Below are positions 45,249-55,468 of a DNA stretch of 64,000 nt, in pieces (positions within the stretch are counted from its first letter, which is position 1; each line of letters opens with the position of its first letter). Position numbers and translations under genes: made by a program. The notes beneath the pieces are model-generated. The model worked only from the letters and a program-made list of their open reading frames with translations, was not told where the DNA came from and searched no databases. This stretch comes from Euclidia mi. Its lineage: Eukaryota > Arthropoda > Insecta > Lepidoptera > Erebidae. The stretch is taken from contig OX123182.2 of NCBI GenBank assembly GCA_944739405.2, positions 105,503,279 through 105,567,278 on the forward strand. The letters run 5' to 3'.

Positions 45249-48200
45249 TCAGTGCTGAGGATCGTGACTCTTTCTGACTCTGTCAACTAACTGTCTCCAT
45301 CGGTTGCGATCCGTTGCTTGATGTAAAGCAGCGTTTAACGGGATCTCCAGTTGCTTCGATATCTGGTCGGACCATCGATTGGGACTACGGCCTCTTGGTC
45401 TTTTTCCTTCCACTTTCCCTGTCACTATTAGGCGTTCCAAACTGTCGTCATTTCTTCGTGGTATGTGGCCAAAAAACTGCATTATACGTCGCAAACATGT
45501 CGTAGACAGGCGCTGAGTAACCTCTATTTTAAGTTGTTTTAGGATCGAGACGTTTGTGCGGCGGGCTATCCATGGTATTCTCAACATACGGCGCCAGCAC
45601 CACATTTCAAAGGCGTCGATTCTCTGTCTGTCGGCTGCCTTGATTGTCCACGTCTCGACACTATAGAGGGCGATGGGAAAGACAAGTGTACGAACGAGGT
45701 GCATCTTTGTTCGATTTGTTATATTTCTGTCTCTCCACACTTTGCTCAGTTCAGTCATTGCTGTCCTAGCCATGCCGCAACGTCTTCTTATCTCTGGCTC
45801 GCTGTTTCCTTTGTTTGTGATCATCGAACCAAGATACCGAAACTGATCCACGGTCTCGTATTCTTGCAGAAGATTAGTGCGCTGGATGGTTGCAAAACGG
45901 TCAATCATCACGATCTTGGTTTTAGATTTATTGATAGCAAGGCCCATTTCCAAACTGACGGCTTCTAAACGGTTCAGCAATTCCGCCAGTTCTGCTTCGG
46001 ATGAGGCTAAGAGGGTTGTGTCGTCCGCATACCGGAGATTGGATATTTTGACTCCATTTATCTTAGTGCCACTTTTTCCATTTCTCCAATGTCTGGCACA
46101 TTATGTACTCTCCATAAATATTGAAGAGAATAGGAGAGATCACGCATCCCTGCCGAACGCCTTTGTGAAATTTGAACCGGCTCGATGTTACATCTCCTAC
46201 AGTTACCGTACCGTATTCTAAATCATACAGCTTCCGTATCAACATTACGAGGTGGGCAGGAACGCCTATTTCTGATAGCACTTGCCATAGTTTCTCCCAT
46301 TTGACACAGTCGAAGGCCTTTTGATAATCCACGAAACACATGAAAGTTGGGGTGTTGTATTCGTAGCACTTCTCCACGATGAGCCGAATGTTTAGTATTT
46401 GCTCTCTGGCACCCCTACCTTTGACAAAACCTGCTTGCTCTCGAGGTATTTGCCAGTGGAGGAAAGATCACAATCTCGCATTTATAATATGGAGGACAAT
46501 TTTGCTTGCATGTGATATTAGAGCTATTGTTCTATAGTTGTTACAGTTGCGTACCGATCCCTTTTTATGAAGAGGAAGGATGGATGAATGCACCCAGTTA
46601 GTAGGCCATTGCTTGGTATGCCATATTCCATTACAGATCTCGTGTAGGCAGGCTACCCCATTTGGCCCTAGGCCTTTCAAGACCTCAGCTGTAACAAGAT
46701 CAGGCCCTCGTGCTTTATTCCTCTTTATTTTGCGGATTGTGTCTTCAACTTCCGAACGGAGTATATTGGGTTCCTCTTCTATTGACATTTCGCTTGATGA
46801 GGACCTCTGAGCTGGTTGTTCCTGGTAAAGCTCTTCGCAATAGTCTCTCCATCTTTCCGAGACTCTGGCAATTTCATGAATCGGGTTACCATCCTTGTCA
46901 TCTATCACCCGAAGAAGGTTTGAAATTGCGCGTTATTTGCTTTACTTTTTTGAAGAGGTCTGCAGTTTGATACTTCTCTGCATGGCGTTCGATTTCAGTA
47001 CAGATACTCTCAAGATGTTGGTTTTTATCCCTCCTGCATTGTCTTTGAATTTGTTTGGTGAGCTGAGAGTATTCTTCTTCAAAGTTTGCTGCTCTCGAGC
47101 CGTTCTTTAGATCTTTACGCGCTTTAATGTTGGTCCAAACTTCATCCGACATCCAATTTTTTGGCCATAGAGTCTAGTGCTTCGATTATTTTCGACTTGA
47201 ACTGGTGCCACTGTTCATTTGGATCTAAGTCTGCCGTATTTTAGAGTATCTTTACTAGCTCAGGCTCTGTTATCTTTTGGAACAACTCGTACTCCTGTGG
47301 TTCTAGTCTGGTTACGCGTTTCCTTTTCTTGCGAAATAATTTCAAGCGCATTTTCAGGTCCGCAACCAACAGTTGGTGATCGGAGCCACAATCTGCTCCC
47401 GGGAACGTCCTTGTGTTCGTTATAGACGACTTCCAGCGACTTGCAACCGTGATATAGTCTATTTGGTTGCGGTAACGATCACCGGGGGACTTCCATGTGT
47501 ATAGCCTTCTTTTGTGGTGCTTGAAGCAGGTGTTGGTTATTAGCAGTTTATGGCTTACACAGAAATCTATAAACTTTTCACCCCTTTCGTTTCTAGTGCG
47601 GAGTCCAAATTTCCCTACTGTGTCGCGGAGGGGGTCATCGAGTTCCGTGTTCCCCACCTTCGCATTCCAGTCCCCTTGCACCAACATTATCTCGCGTTTG
47701 GAGATGCTATCCATCGTAGTCTGTAAGATGCCATAAAACTCCTCAATGTCTTCTTGTGATGACTGAGCTGTCGGTGCATAGATCTGGATGATATTAAGAG
47801 GAAGTGGGGTACAGTTTATACGGATGGTCATTATTCGGTCGCTTATGGCCAGTGACGAATTGCGATAATTTGCGTGGTACTATTATCCCTATGCCATTCT
47901 TGCTCTCCGTGTCGTGATCCGAGAAAAACATTGTGTGCCCACCAGATGTTCTGAAGTGACCTTTTCCTTTCATATGTGTCTCACATAGTCCCAATATGGT
48001 GAGCTGACATTCATTCATCTCTCTTTCGACCATCTCGAGTTTTCCCGGCTGCAGCAATCCTCTCACATTCCAAGTCCCTATTCGGTGTTTGGACCGTATA
48101 GCTAGTGTCTTGTTGTCTGCAGTTGCGTTTACTGCCTCATTAGCCTGCTGACACACTATAGAGGAGTCTTCGGTCGCATATTTGTCACCCACCGACCCGG

Positions 48201-48533
48201 TTATCGATGGGCGCCGTGGGTCAGCCGGGTCGCCCGACATACCAGTACTTCTATCATTGACTTTTATCATCATGGAGTTCTCTTGGGAGTATAATCGTAG
48301 TGGGTTCCCATTACCTTCTACGTCGGGTCTTTTTGGGGGTATTTAGTCCCCAGGTCTCCGTGGCCTAGGATATCGAGCAGGTTAGTTCACCGCCGCCTGC
48401 TGCTCGACGTTGGCGTGTTTTATGGCTGTCATTGTCCTCGGTGAATTTGGACCCACGCTGTTGACAGGCCAACCCTCCTCTTTTCGCAAACCGGGCTTGG
48501 GACTTGGGACCGTCTATGGCGGAGTTAAAATAC
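45249..48533 (-). pseudogene. RTE-like LINE (endonuclease-reverse transcriptase), decayed
   Basis: On the minus strand, from an untranslated or degenerate 5' part (48533-48274): AP-type endonuclease (RIGTWNVRGLLQPGKLEM, GLCETHMKG, VQGDWNAKVG, GSDHQLLVADL), linker, RT (ILPLHKKGSVRNCNNYRTIA, FVDYQKAFDCV, GVRQGCVISPILFNI, RYADDTTLL near 46030) and a C-terminus with RRMLRIPWIARRTNVSILK and RPRGRSPNRWSDQI ending at 45249. Lesions: frameshifts near 47850, 47165, 46905 and 46070, and in-frame stops near 47241 and 46468. The endonuclease resembles proteins annotated as craniofacial development protein 2, which come from RTE elements. Its 5' edge is interrupted by the Gypsy insertion at 48534. Confidence 0.82.
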
Positions 48534-48976
48534 TGTTACGAGCTGGGGTTCGTGATAAATTATAACTCACTATGCCAGAAACACTGCACTTTATTCACTA
48601 ACACAAACACTAAGTATAACGCTAGATACACACACTTAATTTTCACTTCACTAATAAAACACACTATTCACAACACTAAACACTTCCGACTTATTTCCCT
48701 TCGCTTGATCTTGATCGCTTTCCGTATTCAATTGAACTGTCTTGCCTCGCGCGCTCTCGCTCTATTTATACTGGCCGGATAACATCACTAGGCTTTTCGA
48801 GACGACTCACGATATTTCTGGAAACGTGTAAGGTGTTTCTAGAATTGCGTAAATGTTCTATTTACACCTACGCCATCTATTAGAGGATAGCTGAATTACC
48901 TTCAAACCACCGATACATTCAATCTCATGTAGTTCTCCCATTCACTGATAGATGGCGTTATTTTCAATTCGTAACA
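48534..48976 (-). repeat. Gypsy 3' LTR
   Basis: 443 bp, TGTTAC at the left and GTAACA at the right. On the minus strand it carries AATAAA (48590-48595), the likely polyadenylation signal for the element transcript. Confidence 0.95.
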
Positions 48977-48990
48977 CGGCCTCCCTCTTA
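48977..48990 (-). promoter_or_regulatory. Gypsy polypurine tract
   Basis: TAAGAGGGAGGCCG on the minus strand directly abuts the 3' LTR and begins with the pol stop codon. It is the expected primer for plus-strand synthesis. Confidence 0.75.
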
Positions 48991-51900
48991 AACGTGTTCG
49001 TCTCGAACATCGTTGGACCCATAGTAACGAGCCAACCGGTCCACATGAACTATCTTCGGTGCACCTCGCGACCCCTTCTGGATTCGATAGGTAACGTCGT
49101 TCATCCTGGTAATTATGCGATATGGCCCGTCCCATCTGGCTTGTAACTTAGGCGATTTTCCTTTGCTTCGTACTGGGTTATGAAGCCACACCAATGATCC
49201 CTCATCGAAGCCTTTGTTATTTGCCTTCCGGTCGTAGCGAGTCTTCATCTTCTCAGACATCTGTTGTCCAGATTCCCTGATGTGCTCGTATACGTCGTTC
49301 ATCCTGTTGCGTAGCTCGGTTGCGTAATCCGTTATATTGCGTGGAGGTTCTGGTGGAATACCGGTGATAAGGTCTGCGGGTAAACGGAGCTCTCTACCGA
49401 AATTGGCAAAAGCTGGTGTTACTCCTGTAGTTTCGTGGACCGCACTGCGATATGACAGGAGAAATGGTTGGATGTGCTTGTCCCAATCTCTTTGTTTGTT
49501 CTCCACCACCTTCGCCAGGTACCTTTCCAGTGATTGGTTAAACCGTTCAACCATGCCATCTGATTGTGGATGATAAGCCGTGGTCCTGGTTTTATGTGCA
49601 CCCATTACGCGACACGTCTCCTTGAACACCTCAGATTCGAAGTTCCGGCCTTGATCGCTGTGGATTTCCAAGGGCACCCCGAACCGACAAAAGACTTCAT
49701 GCACCAGCTTATCCGCCACTGTGGTAGCTTCTTGATTTGGGATCGCAAACACTTCAGGCCACTTCGTGAAGTAATCCATCACAACCAAGAAGTATTTGTT
49801 TCCGTCCTGGCTCTCAGGAAACGGCCCAGCGACATCCAACGCTATGCGCTCCCATGGAGCTCCTACATTGTACACCTTTAATGCACCTCTGCTACGAGTG
49901 TGTGGCCCCTTCACAGCCGCACAACTTGTGCATTTGCGGCACCAATCCTCGACGTCATCCCGACAGTGGAGCCAATAAAACCGCTCTCGGATCTTAGTAA
50001 GCGTCTTCTTAACTCCCATGTGACCTCCCGAAGCACCATTGTGATAGAGCTGCAAGACTTCCGGCACCTTAGTTTTAGGCACTACCATTTGCAAATGGCA
50101 CTGGTTACCGCGAGCGTTTTCCCATTTGCGGCACAGAACTCCATCCTGGACGACCAAGCTTTCCCACTGTGCCCAATAACTCTTGGTGATAGGGCTCATT
50201 GCTGCGATATCACTCCATTTGGGCCTAGGAGCGTCTGATTTCTTCCATTCGAGAATCGGCTGTATGTCCTTGTCGTCTTGTTGAGCACTCTGCAAAGCTT
50301 CTTTCCATTCGTCGCTCAGATCTGTCTTCAACATCCTCACTAATGCTGCCTGCTTTGCTTCCTGCCGGCTACAGTGCTTGCACTGGTCGGGACACGGCCT
50401 ACGCGATAGGGCATCTGCGTTACCATGGGACTTGCCGCTGCGATGTTGTATTACAAAATCAAACTCTTGCAGTAGTTCAATCCATCTAGCTACTTGTCCT
50501 TCTGGGTCCTTAAATTGAAGTAGCCATTTCAGCGCTGCATGGTCGGTTCGCAGGTGGAATTTACGGCCCAACAAGTATTTGTTGAAATGCTGCAATGTCT
50601 TTACTACAGCCAAGAGTTCCCGCCTGGTGACGCAGTAGTTTCTTTCGGGTTTGGATAAGGCCTTGCTGAAGTATGCTATAACAACTTCTTGATCACCCTT
50701 CTTCTGTGACAGCACGCCGCCAATTCCGGTGTTACTGGCATCTGTGTCAACTATGAATCCATGCTCATTGTCAGGGTAGCCTAGAATAGGTGCAGTACAC
50801 AGATGTTCCTTAAGCTTCTGGAATGCAACGTCACAGCTCTCATTCCAACAGAACTGCACTCTGTCTTCGGTGAGCTTATGAAGAGGTCGAGCAATGTCAG
50901 CAAAGTTCTTCACAAACCGTCGATAGTAGGAGCATAATCCGAGGAATGCTCTGACCTGCGTTTTGTTCTCTGGAACTGGCCATTCCTTCACGGCAATGAT
51001 CTTATCCGGGTCAGTTTGAATACCGTTCTCCGAGACCACATGTCCTAGAAAGTTCACTTGCCGTCTGAATAACGCGCATTTCTTCGGACTCAGCTTCAAA
51101 TTAGCTCCTCGTATCTTTGACAGCACTTGCTCTAAGTTTCGAAGGTGATCCTGGAAGGTGCGCCCCACGATGATGATGTCATCCAAGTAGACCAGGCAGG
51201 CGTCTCCAATCAGTCCCATAAGCACTCGCTCCATCAGTCTCTCAAAAGTAGCCGGAGCGTTGCACAATCCAAAGGGCATGACGTTAAATTGCCACAATCC
51301 TTTGCCTGTGGAGAATGCCGTCTTCTCTTTGTCTCGAGGATCTATTTCCACCTGCCAGTAGCCACTTTTTAGATCTAATGTAGAAAACCACTTCATCCCC
51401 GTCAGCGTATCCAGAGTGTCATCGATCCTTGGCAGTGGGTAGCTGTCCTTCTTTGTGATGTCGTTTAATCGGCGGTAGTCTACACAGAAGCGCATGCTGC
51501 CATCTTTCTTCTTAACTAGCACCACCGGAGAACACCACGGGCTGGACGAAGGCTCGATTACGCCTTCCTTCACCATACCGTCGATCATAGCTTCCACTTC
51601 ACGTTCCCGTGCCACTGGCACACGTCTTGGTCGCTGGCGAATTGGTGCTTCACTTCCCGTGTTTATTTTGTGCTGGACTAGTGCTGTCTTCCCTATGTCG
51701 GCATCACTGGTCGAGAAAATATCCGCGAACCGGTTCAACATCTTCTGAGCCTCGGTCTTCTCTTCCTCCGACAGGGTACTTTCGCAGTCCTCTAAAAGAG
51801 TAGACACGTCGAATCGTGCACCCTGAACCTTGGCGCTGGTAGGTTGCTCTTGACATCTACGCATCCAAGCCGCTCCTTCATAGGTGCCCAATTCCGTCCC

Positions 51901-52542
51901 TTTCTTGAGCGACACTTCCTTGTCACTTGCATTCAGTGCGCGTACTGATGAAACTTTTGTACCCCTTACCAAGGTTCGTGCAATCTTCCAGGAGGCCTCT
52001 TTCTCTAGACCTTCGATTAGTACGCAGCGGTTCCCTCGACCAGAATTTCCTGATAAACAAACTGGTACAACAGTTTCCGACCGCGGGTGAAGAATGACAT
52101 TCTTCAGGCAGTACACTTTTCCTGAAGTTGCACCTTCCATGAAGACTTCTTCCGAGCCACACTTCAACACTCCCTGGCTAACATCGATCTCGCAGCGATA
52201 CTTCCGCATGAAGTCCAGGCCCAAGATGCAGTCGTCCACTATATCGGCCACGATGACTTTGTGACGGTAAATTTTGTTGCCTAGCTTCAGATCCACCTCC
52301 ATTTCACCTCGGACGGTTATGTGCTGACCGGTAGCTGTTCTCAGATTCACACATTCATTGTTCCTGAAGCAGCCCCGAAGAACCCGTCTTGCCAGATGGA
52401 AACCGACGACTGTCCGAGAAGCACCCGTGTCCAATGTCAGCTTGCATGGTGTTCTGTTAATTTCGCCTTCGATGATCAGGCTGTTCCCGTCGCATGATTG
52501 CGAGATCGAGATACTTGGGGCTCTTCCATTACCAGCCAGCAC
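48988..52542 (-). CDS. Gypsy Pol: protease, RT, RNase H, integrase
   Basis: At least 1184 residues. Order: aspartic protease LTLDTGASRTVVG at about residue 35; RT with CVDYRRLND, SGYWQVEID, MPFGLCNAPATFE and catalytic YLDDIII at about 450; RNase H TDASNTGIGG near 597 and the LRTDHAALKWLL tether; integrase H2C2 zinc region near 837-880 (HMGVKKTL…CRKCTSC); core LDVAGPFP (about 900), HSDQGRNFE (about 957) and the Glu in MVERFNQSLE; and a GPY/F-like C-terminal module LQARWDGPYRI near 1137. The listed start is a GTG with no initiation role. The frame is open upstream through the end of gag, and translation is expected by -1 frameshifting at 52569-52575. No lesions seen. Confidence 0.95.
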   Translation of the reverse strand: MLAGNGRAPSISISQSCDGNSLIIEGEINRTPCKLTLDTGASRTVVGFHLARRVLRGCFRNNECVNLRTATGQHITVRGEMEVDLKLGNKIYRHKVIVADIVDDCILGLDFMRKYRCEIDVSQGVLKCGSEEVFMEGATSGKVYCLKNVILHPRSETVVPVCLSGNSGRGNRCVLIEGLEKEASWKIARTLVRGTKVSSVRALNASDKEVSLKKGTELGTYEGAAWMRRCQEQPTSAKVQGARFDVSTLLEDCESTLSEEEKTEAQKMLNRFADIFSTSDADIGKTALVQHKINTGSEAPIRQRPRRVPVAREREVEAMIDGMVKEGVIEPSSSPWCSPVVLVKKKDGSMRFCVDYRRLNDITKKDSYPLPRIDDTLDTLTGMKWFSTLDLKSGYWQVEIDPRDKEKTAFSTGKGLWQFNVMPFGLCNAPATFERLMERVLMGLIGDACLVYLDDIIIVGRTFQDHLRNLEQVLSKIRGANLKLSPKKCALFRRQVNFLGHVVSENGIQTDPDKIIAVKEWPVPENKTQVRAFLGLCSYYRRFVKNFADIARPLHKLTEDRVQFCWNESCDVAFQKLKEHLCTAPILGYPDNEHGFIVDTDASNTGIGGVLSQKKGDQEVVIAYFSKALSKPERNYCVTRRELLAVVKTLQHFNKYLLGRKFHLRTDHAALKWLLQFKDPEGQVARWIELLQEFDFVIQHRSGKSHGNADALSRRPCPDQCKHCSRQEAKQAALVRMLKTDLSDEWKEALQSAQQDDKDIQPILEWKKSDAPRPKWSDIAAMSPITKSYWAQWESLVVQDGVLCRKWENARGNQCHLQMVVPKTKVPEVLQLYHNGASGGHMGVKKTLTKIRERFYWLHCRDDVEDWCRKCTSCAAVKGPHTRSRGALKVYNVGAPWERIALDVAGPFPESQDGNKYFLVVMDYFTKWPEVFAIPNQEATTVADKLVHEVFCRFGVPLEIHSDQGRNFESEVFKETCRVMGAHKTRTTAYHPQSDGMVERFNQSLERYLAKVVENKQRDWDKHIQPFLLSYRSAVHETTGVTPAFANFGRELRLPADLITGIPPEPPRNITDYATELRNRMNDVYEHIRESGQQMSEKMKTRYDRKANNKGFDEGSLVWLHNPVRSKGKSPKLQARWDGPYRIITRMNDVTYRIQKGSRGAPKIVHVDRLARYYGSNDVRDEHV

Positions 52543-52575
52543 CCGCCCCGCAGTCCTGGCTTCTACTCGTTTCCC
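52517..52575 (-). promoter_or_regulatory. Programmed -1 ribosomal frameshift signal
   Basis: The slippery heptamer GGGAAAC (52569-52575) lies in the correct gag phase (G GGA AAC), one codon before the gag stop TAG (52563-52565). After a 7-base spacer, stem 1 AGCCAG (52556-52561) pairs with CTGGCT (52534-52539). GGGGC in its loop (52545-52549) can pair with downstream GCCCC (52517-52521), making an H-type pseudoknot. The pol frame is -1 to gag and open across the site. Heptamer type and spacing match those of known retroviral frameshift sites. Confidence 0.82.
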
Positions 52576-53927
52576 TGCTCTCGCTGCCTGGCAGGCACAT
52601 CAGGCGACCCCTTTGGTGGAGACAGGGTGTCACCAGGCTGCCTACGCTTTGGGCAGCTCAAACGGATATGGCCTCTTTCTCCGCAGTTGTAGCACCGAGG
52701 TGATGACAAGACTTCCCTGATGCGGTGACCTCGGTCGTCGCGTCGCACTGCTTCCACCTCCAGAGCGTGGGCTAAGGCGTCCTTGAGGTCCTTGAAGTGC
52801 CCAAGCCTCACTGCTGCTCTTACCTCCAGGTCCCGGATCCCATCCGTAAACGCCTGTACGAGGTTCCCGTCAATAAGCGCAGGAGACGACTGGTATGCCT
52901 TCCTGACCAGCTTTTCCACCTCTAGAGCCCACTGCTGCAGAGTTTCTTCGTTGCGTTGTGTCCTGTCCTTCAGCTGAGCACGATAAACGTGTTCAAGGTG
53001 CGCGTCACCGTATCTCGCCTCCAGCGCCTCCAGGAGCTTTTCGTAGGTGACGTCTTGCCCGAGTGCCTCCAACACTGTCAAGGCCCGGTCGCGAAGGCCC
53101 AAGGTTAGGGCGGTTAAGGCTTGTTCTTTGGTCCACCCATTCGATCGCATCACAGCCTCGAACTGGATCTTGTATGCAGACCATGATGACGAGCCATCAA
53201 ATGGTGGAACCTTAAATCCACGAGGTGAGGGCGCTACAGCCGCTGATGTCACTTCGAGCCCACGCAACTTCTTCTCCACTTCAGCAACACAGGTCTCGTG
53301 GTGGTCGTGTACACGCTTCTCTATGTCGCTGATACGGGCCTCATGCTGCTGAAGTTCCTCCTTGACCGCCTTCAAGTCCTTCCCTACAGCGGCGCTGAGG
53401 TCCTTCATAAGCACCACCTGCTCTTCTAGGCGGCGCGCGTGCTCCTCCTTGTCACGCTGGAGCTGTTGTTCTAGGCGGCGCGCGTGCTCCTCTTGACGGC
53501 GAGCCTGCTCCTCCTTGTCGCGCTGAAGCTGTTCCTCCAGGCGGCGCGCATGCTCCTCCTGACGGCGCGCGTGCTCCTCCTGACGGCGCGCGTGCTCCTC
53601 TTGACGGCGAGCCTGCTCCTCCTTGTCGCGCTGAAGCTGTTCCTCCAGGCGGCGCGCGTGCTCCTCTTGACGGCGGGCCTGCTCCTCCTTGTCGCGCTGT
53701 CGCTGTTCTTCCATGCGGCGCGCCTGCTCCTGCATGAACGCCATCAGAGCCGCGATGTCGGGCACCGCCATGGAGTGTGCGCTTGCAGGCTCCACTGCAA
53801 CCGCGGAGTCGCCTGATCCACCAGACGATGGAGAAGGAACGTCTCCGAAGCGTCTCTGGTCCAGGTCTTGCTGGCGCTGGTTCCTGGTGCGCACTCCTTC
53901 AGTTTCTTCTTTCGGCATAACCGGCAT
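52563..53927 (-). CDS. Gypsy Gag
   Basis: The 454-residue structural protein forms the element's particle and binds its RNA. After an N-terminal linker (MPVMPKEETEGVRTRN) a long charged coiled coil occupies about residues 66-215, built from repeats such as LEEQLQRDKEEQARRQEE. A capsid-like region follows (FKVPPFDGSSSWSAYKIQFE, ALTLGLRDRA, EALEARYGD, LQQWALEVEKLV). One CCHC zinc knuckle CYNCGERGHIRLSC lies at about residue 412, then a Pro-rich tail ending in the frameshift site. The coding DNA of the coil is itself an internal tandem repeat (53430-53720). The start Met follows the primer site by a few bases (53927 versus 53933), giving almost no leader. Confidence 0.93.
   Translation of the reverse strand: MPVMPKEETEGVRTRNQRQQDLDQRRFGDVPSPSSGGSGDSAVAVEPASAHSMAVPDIAALMAFMQEQARRMEEQRQRDKEEQARRQEEHARRLEEQLQRDKEEQARRQEEHARRQEEHARRQEEHARRLEEQLQRDKEEQARRQEEHARRLEQQLQRDKEEHARRLEEQVVLMKDLSAAVGKDLKAVKEELQQHEARISDIEKRVHDHHETCVAEVEKKLRGLEVTSAAVAPSPRGFKVPPFDGSSSWSAYKIQFEAVMRSNGWTKEQALTALTLGLRDRALTVLEALGQDVTYEKLLEALEARYGDAHLEHVYRAQLKDRTQRNEETLQQWALEVEKLVRKAYQSSPALIDGNLVQAFTDGIRDLEVRAAVRLGHFKDLKDALAHALEVEAVRRDDRGHRIREVLSSPRCYNCGERGHIRLSCPKRRQPGDTLSPPKGSPDVPARQREQGNE
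53430..53720 (-). repeat. Internal tandem repeat in Gypsy gag (coiled coil)
   Basis: CTCCTCTTGACGGCG- and TCCTTGTCGCGCTG-type blocks recur with in-frame spacing of 24-39 bases, encoding EEHARRQ and LQRDKEEQ heptad variants. Copy number probably varies between element copies. Confidence 0.8.
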
Positions 53928-53932
53928 AATTT

Positions 53933-53950
53933 ATCCCACTTCTGACACCA
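53933..53950 (-). promoter_or_regulatory. Gypsy primer-binding site (tRNA-Leu)
   Basis: The forward strand reads ATCCCACTTCTGACACCA, the 3' end of a tRNA-Leu with CCA, so the element RNA carries the 18-base complement. It lies 3 bases inside the 5' LTR. Confidence 0.85.
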
Positions 53951-53953
53951 ATT

Positions 53954-54396
53954 TGTTACGAGCTGGGGTTCGTGATAAATTATAACTCACTATGCCAGAA
54001 ACACTGCACTTTATTCACTAACACAAACACTAAGTATAACGCTAGATACACACACTTAATTTTCACTTCACTAATAAAACACACTATTCACAACACTAAA
54101 CACTTCCGACTTATTTCCCTTCGCTTGATCTTGATCGCTTTCCGTATTCAATTGAACTGTCTTGCCTCGCGCGCTCTCGCTCTATTTATACTGGCCGGAT
54201 AACATCACTAGGCTTTTCGAGACGACTCACGATATTTCTGGAAACGTGTAAGGTGTTTCTAGAATTGCGTAAATGTTCTATTTACACCTACGCCATCTAT
54301 TAGAGGATAGCTGAATTACCTTCAAACCACCGATACATTCAATCTCATGTAGTTCTCCCATTCACTGATAGATGGCGTTATTTTCAATTCGTAACA
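53954..54396 (-). repeat. Gypsy 5' LTR
   Basis: 443 bp; on the element's strand it carries the promoter. The copy at 48534-48976 appears identical. Confidence 0.95.
54150..54190 (-). promoter_or_regulatory. Gypsy LTR core promoter
   Basis: A TATA box (TATAAATA on the minus strand, 54183-54190) with the likely start about 25-32 bases downstream near ACAGTTCAATTG. The R region would run from there to the polyadenylation site after AATAAA (54010-54015). Confidence 0.6.
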
Positions 54397-54474
54397 ATAC
54401 GAAGACAAATTAGTTTCAATGGGATTAGGCTTATTCAGTAGGTACCTAGTAATTGTTTTTTTTAAATTTGATGG

Positions 54475-54710
54475 TCCTTCCGCACTGGCATAAATCCTGT
54501 GCCACGGAAGACTAAAGTTTTGAGTTTACCTACCTTCATTAATTCAGCTAACAGACACAAATTACACAAAGATTCCAAACTACAATTTATGGATCACGCA
54601 AAGAATTGTTTCGTGTGGGGAATGTGGAGATCGAACCCACGAACCCACAACACTCGGTTCAGGGTCAAACGGGGAAGCGTTTGCTTCGACCACTACACCA
54701 ACCGCAGTTA
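54475..54710 (-). repeat. tRNA-derived SINE
   Basis: On the minus strand CTGCGGTTGGTGTAGTGGTC (A-box region) is followed by GGGTTCGATCTCC (B box) and a body ending near TCCGTGGCACAGGATTTATG. It is distinct from the two SINEs at 36571 and 42729. Confidence 0.65.
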
Positions 54711-54804
54711 CATTATATAGATTTATCGTCATCAGTCATCGGAAATGGCATAAGTATAAAATTTTAGGTATTTCTTGAGGTCTAGTTTCACAACTCCCCT
54801 GACC

Positions 54805-54955
54805 TGTCTTAAGGCCGGCGCCGACTGACCGCACGGCATGGTACGGCGTGGCACGGCATGTTTCGGTAGCCCGAAGGACGCCGCGGCCCGCCGTGCCACG
54901 TCGTGGCATACCGCGGCAAGCCGCGATGTGCCGCGGCATACCGAGGCGTCCATTA
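54805..54955. repeat. GC-rich self-similar repeat, left part
   Basis: CGGCATGGTACGGCGTGGCA, CCGCGGCATACCG and related words recur. The same text (ACGTCGTGGCA… GCCGTGGCATACCGCGGCG) resumes at 59386-59452, so the LINE at 54956-59385 has split it. Confidence 0.7.
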
Positions 54956-54969
54956 TTTTTTTTTTTTTT
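54956..54969 (-). other. Poly(A) tail of the Jockey-type LINE
   Basis: A run of 14 T on the plus strand marks the LINE 3' end on the minus strand. Confidence 0.75.
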
Positions 54970-55468
54970 CTTAGAAATGTATAAAGGCTTTAAAATTTTA
55001 TCAATAAATGTGGTGAAATTATAAAATACTAGCTTATTATCAAATCTGAAATGTCATTTTCAAATTAATTTCATAAGTTTTATGGGTAAATACTGAGATA
55101 AGTGTGATACATAAACCTTAAGGCACTAATTTTATACTAATAATACTAATACTAGAACTATAATATTTAATAATTTAATAATTTATTTATTTATCTTACT
55201 ACAATAATAGTATATATAATTCTAAGTTAAGTAAGTACTAGATTAAAATGGGTGCCTGTACTAGGTTGGACCTGTGCCACAGGCGGTAAGAGCACTCTCA
55301 TATGTTTATTAAGTTTACTACTAATTAAAATGTTTATACTAATACTTATTACTGCCTACACTATTTATAGAGTTACATAATTACATGAATACCTACAAGA
55401 CCGATGCATAGTTCGGAGTTATTTTTATAATATAATATTCAATAACAATGTCATGACAAAGGTACAAT

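Larger units (their letters stand above)
48534..54396 (-). mobile_element. Complete Gypsy LTR retrotransposon
   Basis: 5863 bp on the minus strand. LTRs of 443 bp (TGTTAC…GTAACA) of the same length with no difference noticed; ATAC target duplication at 48530-48533 and 54397-54400; tRNA-Leu primer site; polypurine tract; uninterrupted gag and pol frames linked by a -1 frameshift signal. No envelope frame. This is the best candidate in the window for a recently active element. It is GC-richer than its AT-rich surroundings. Confidence 0.96.

Noticed and set aside
53484..53816. 110-codon leucine-rich plus-strand frame resembling a membrane protein
   Set aside because: Antisense of the Gag coiled-coil repeat.
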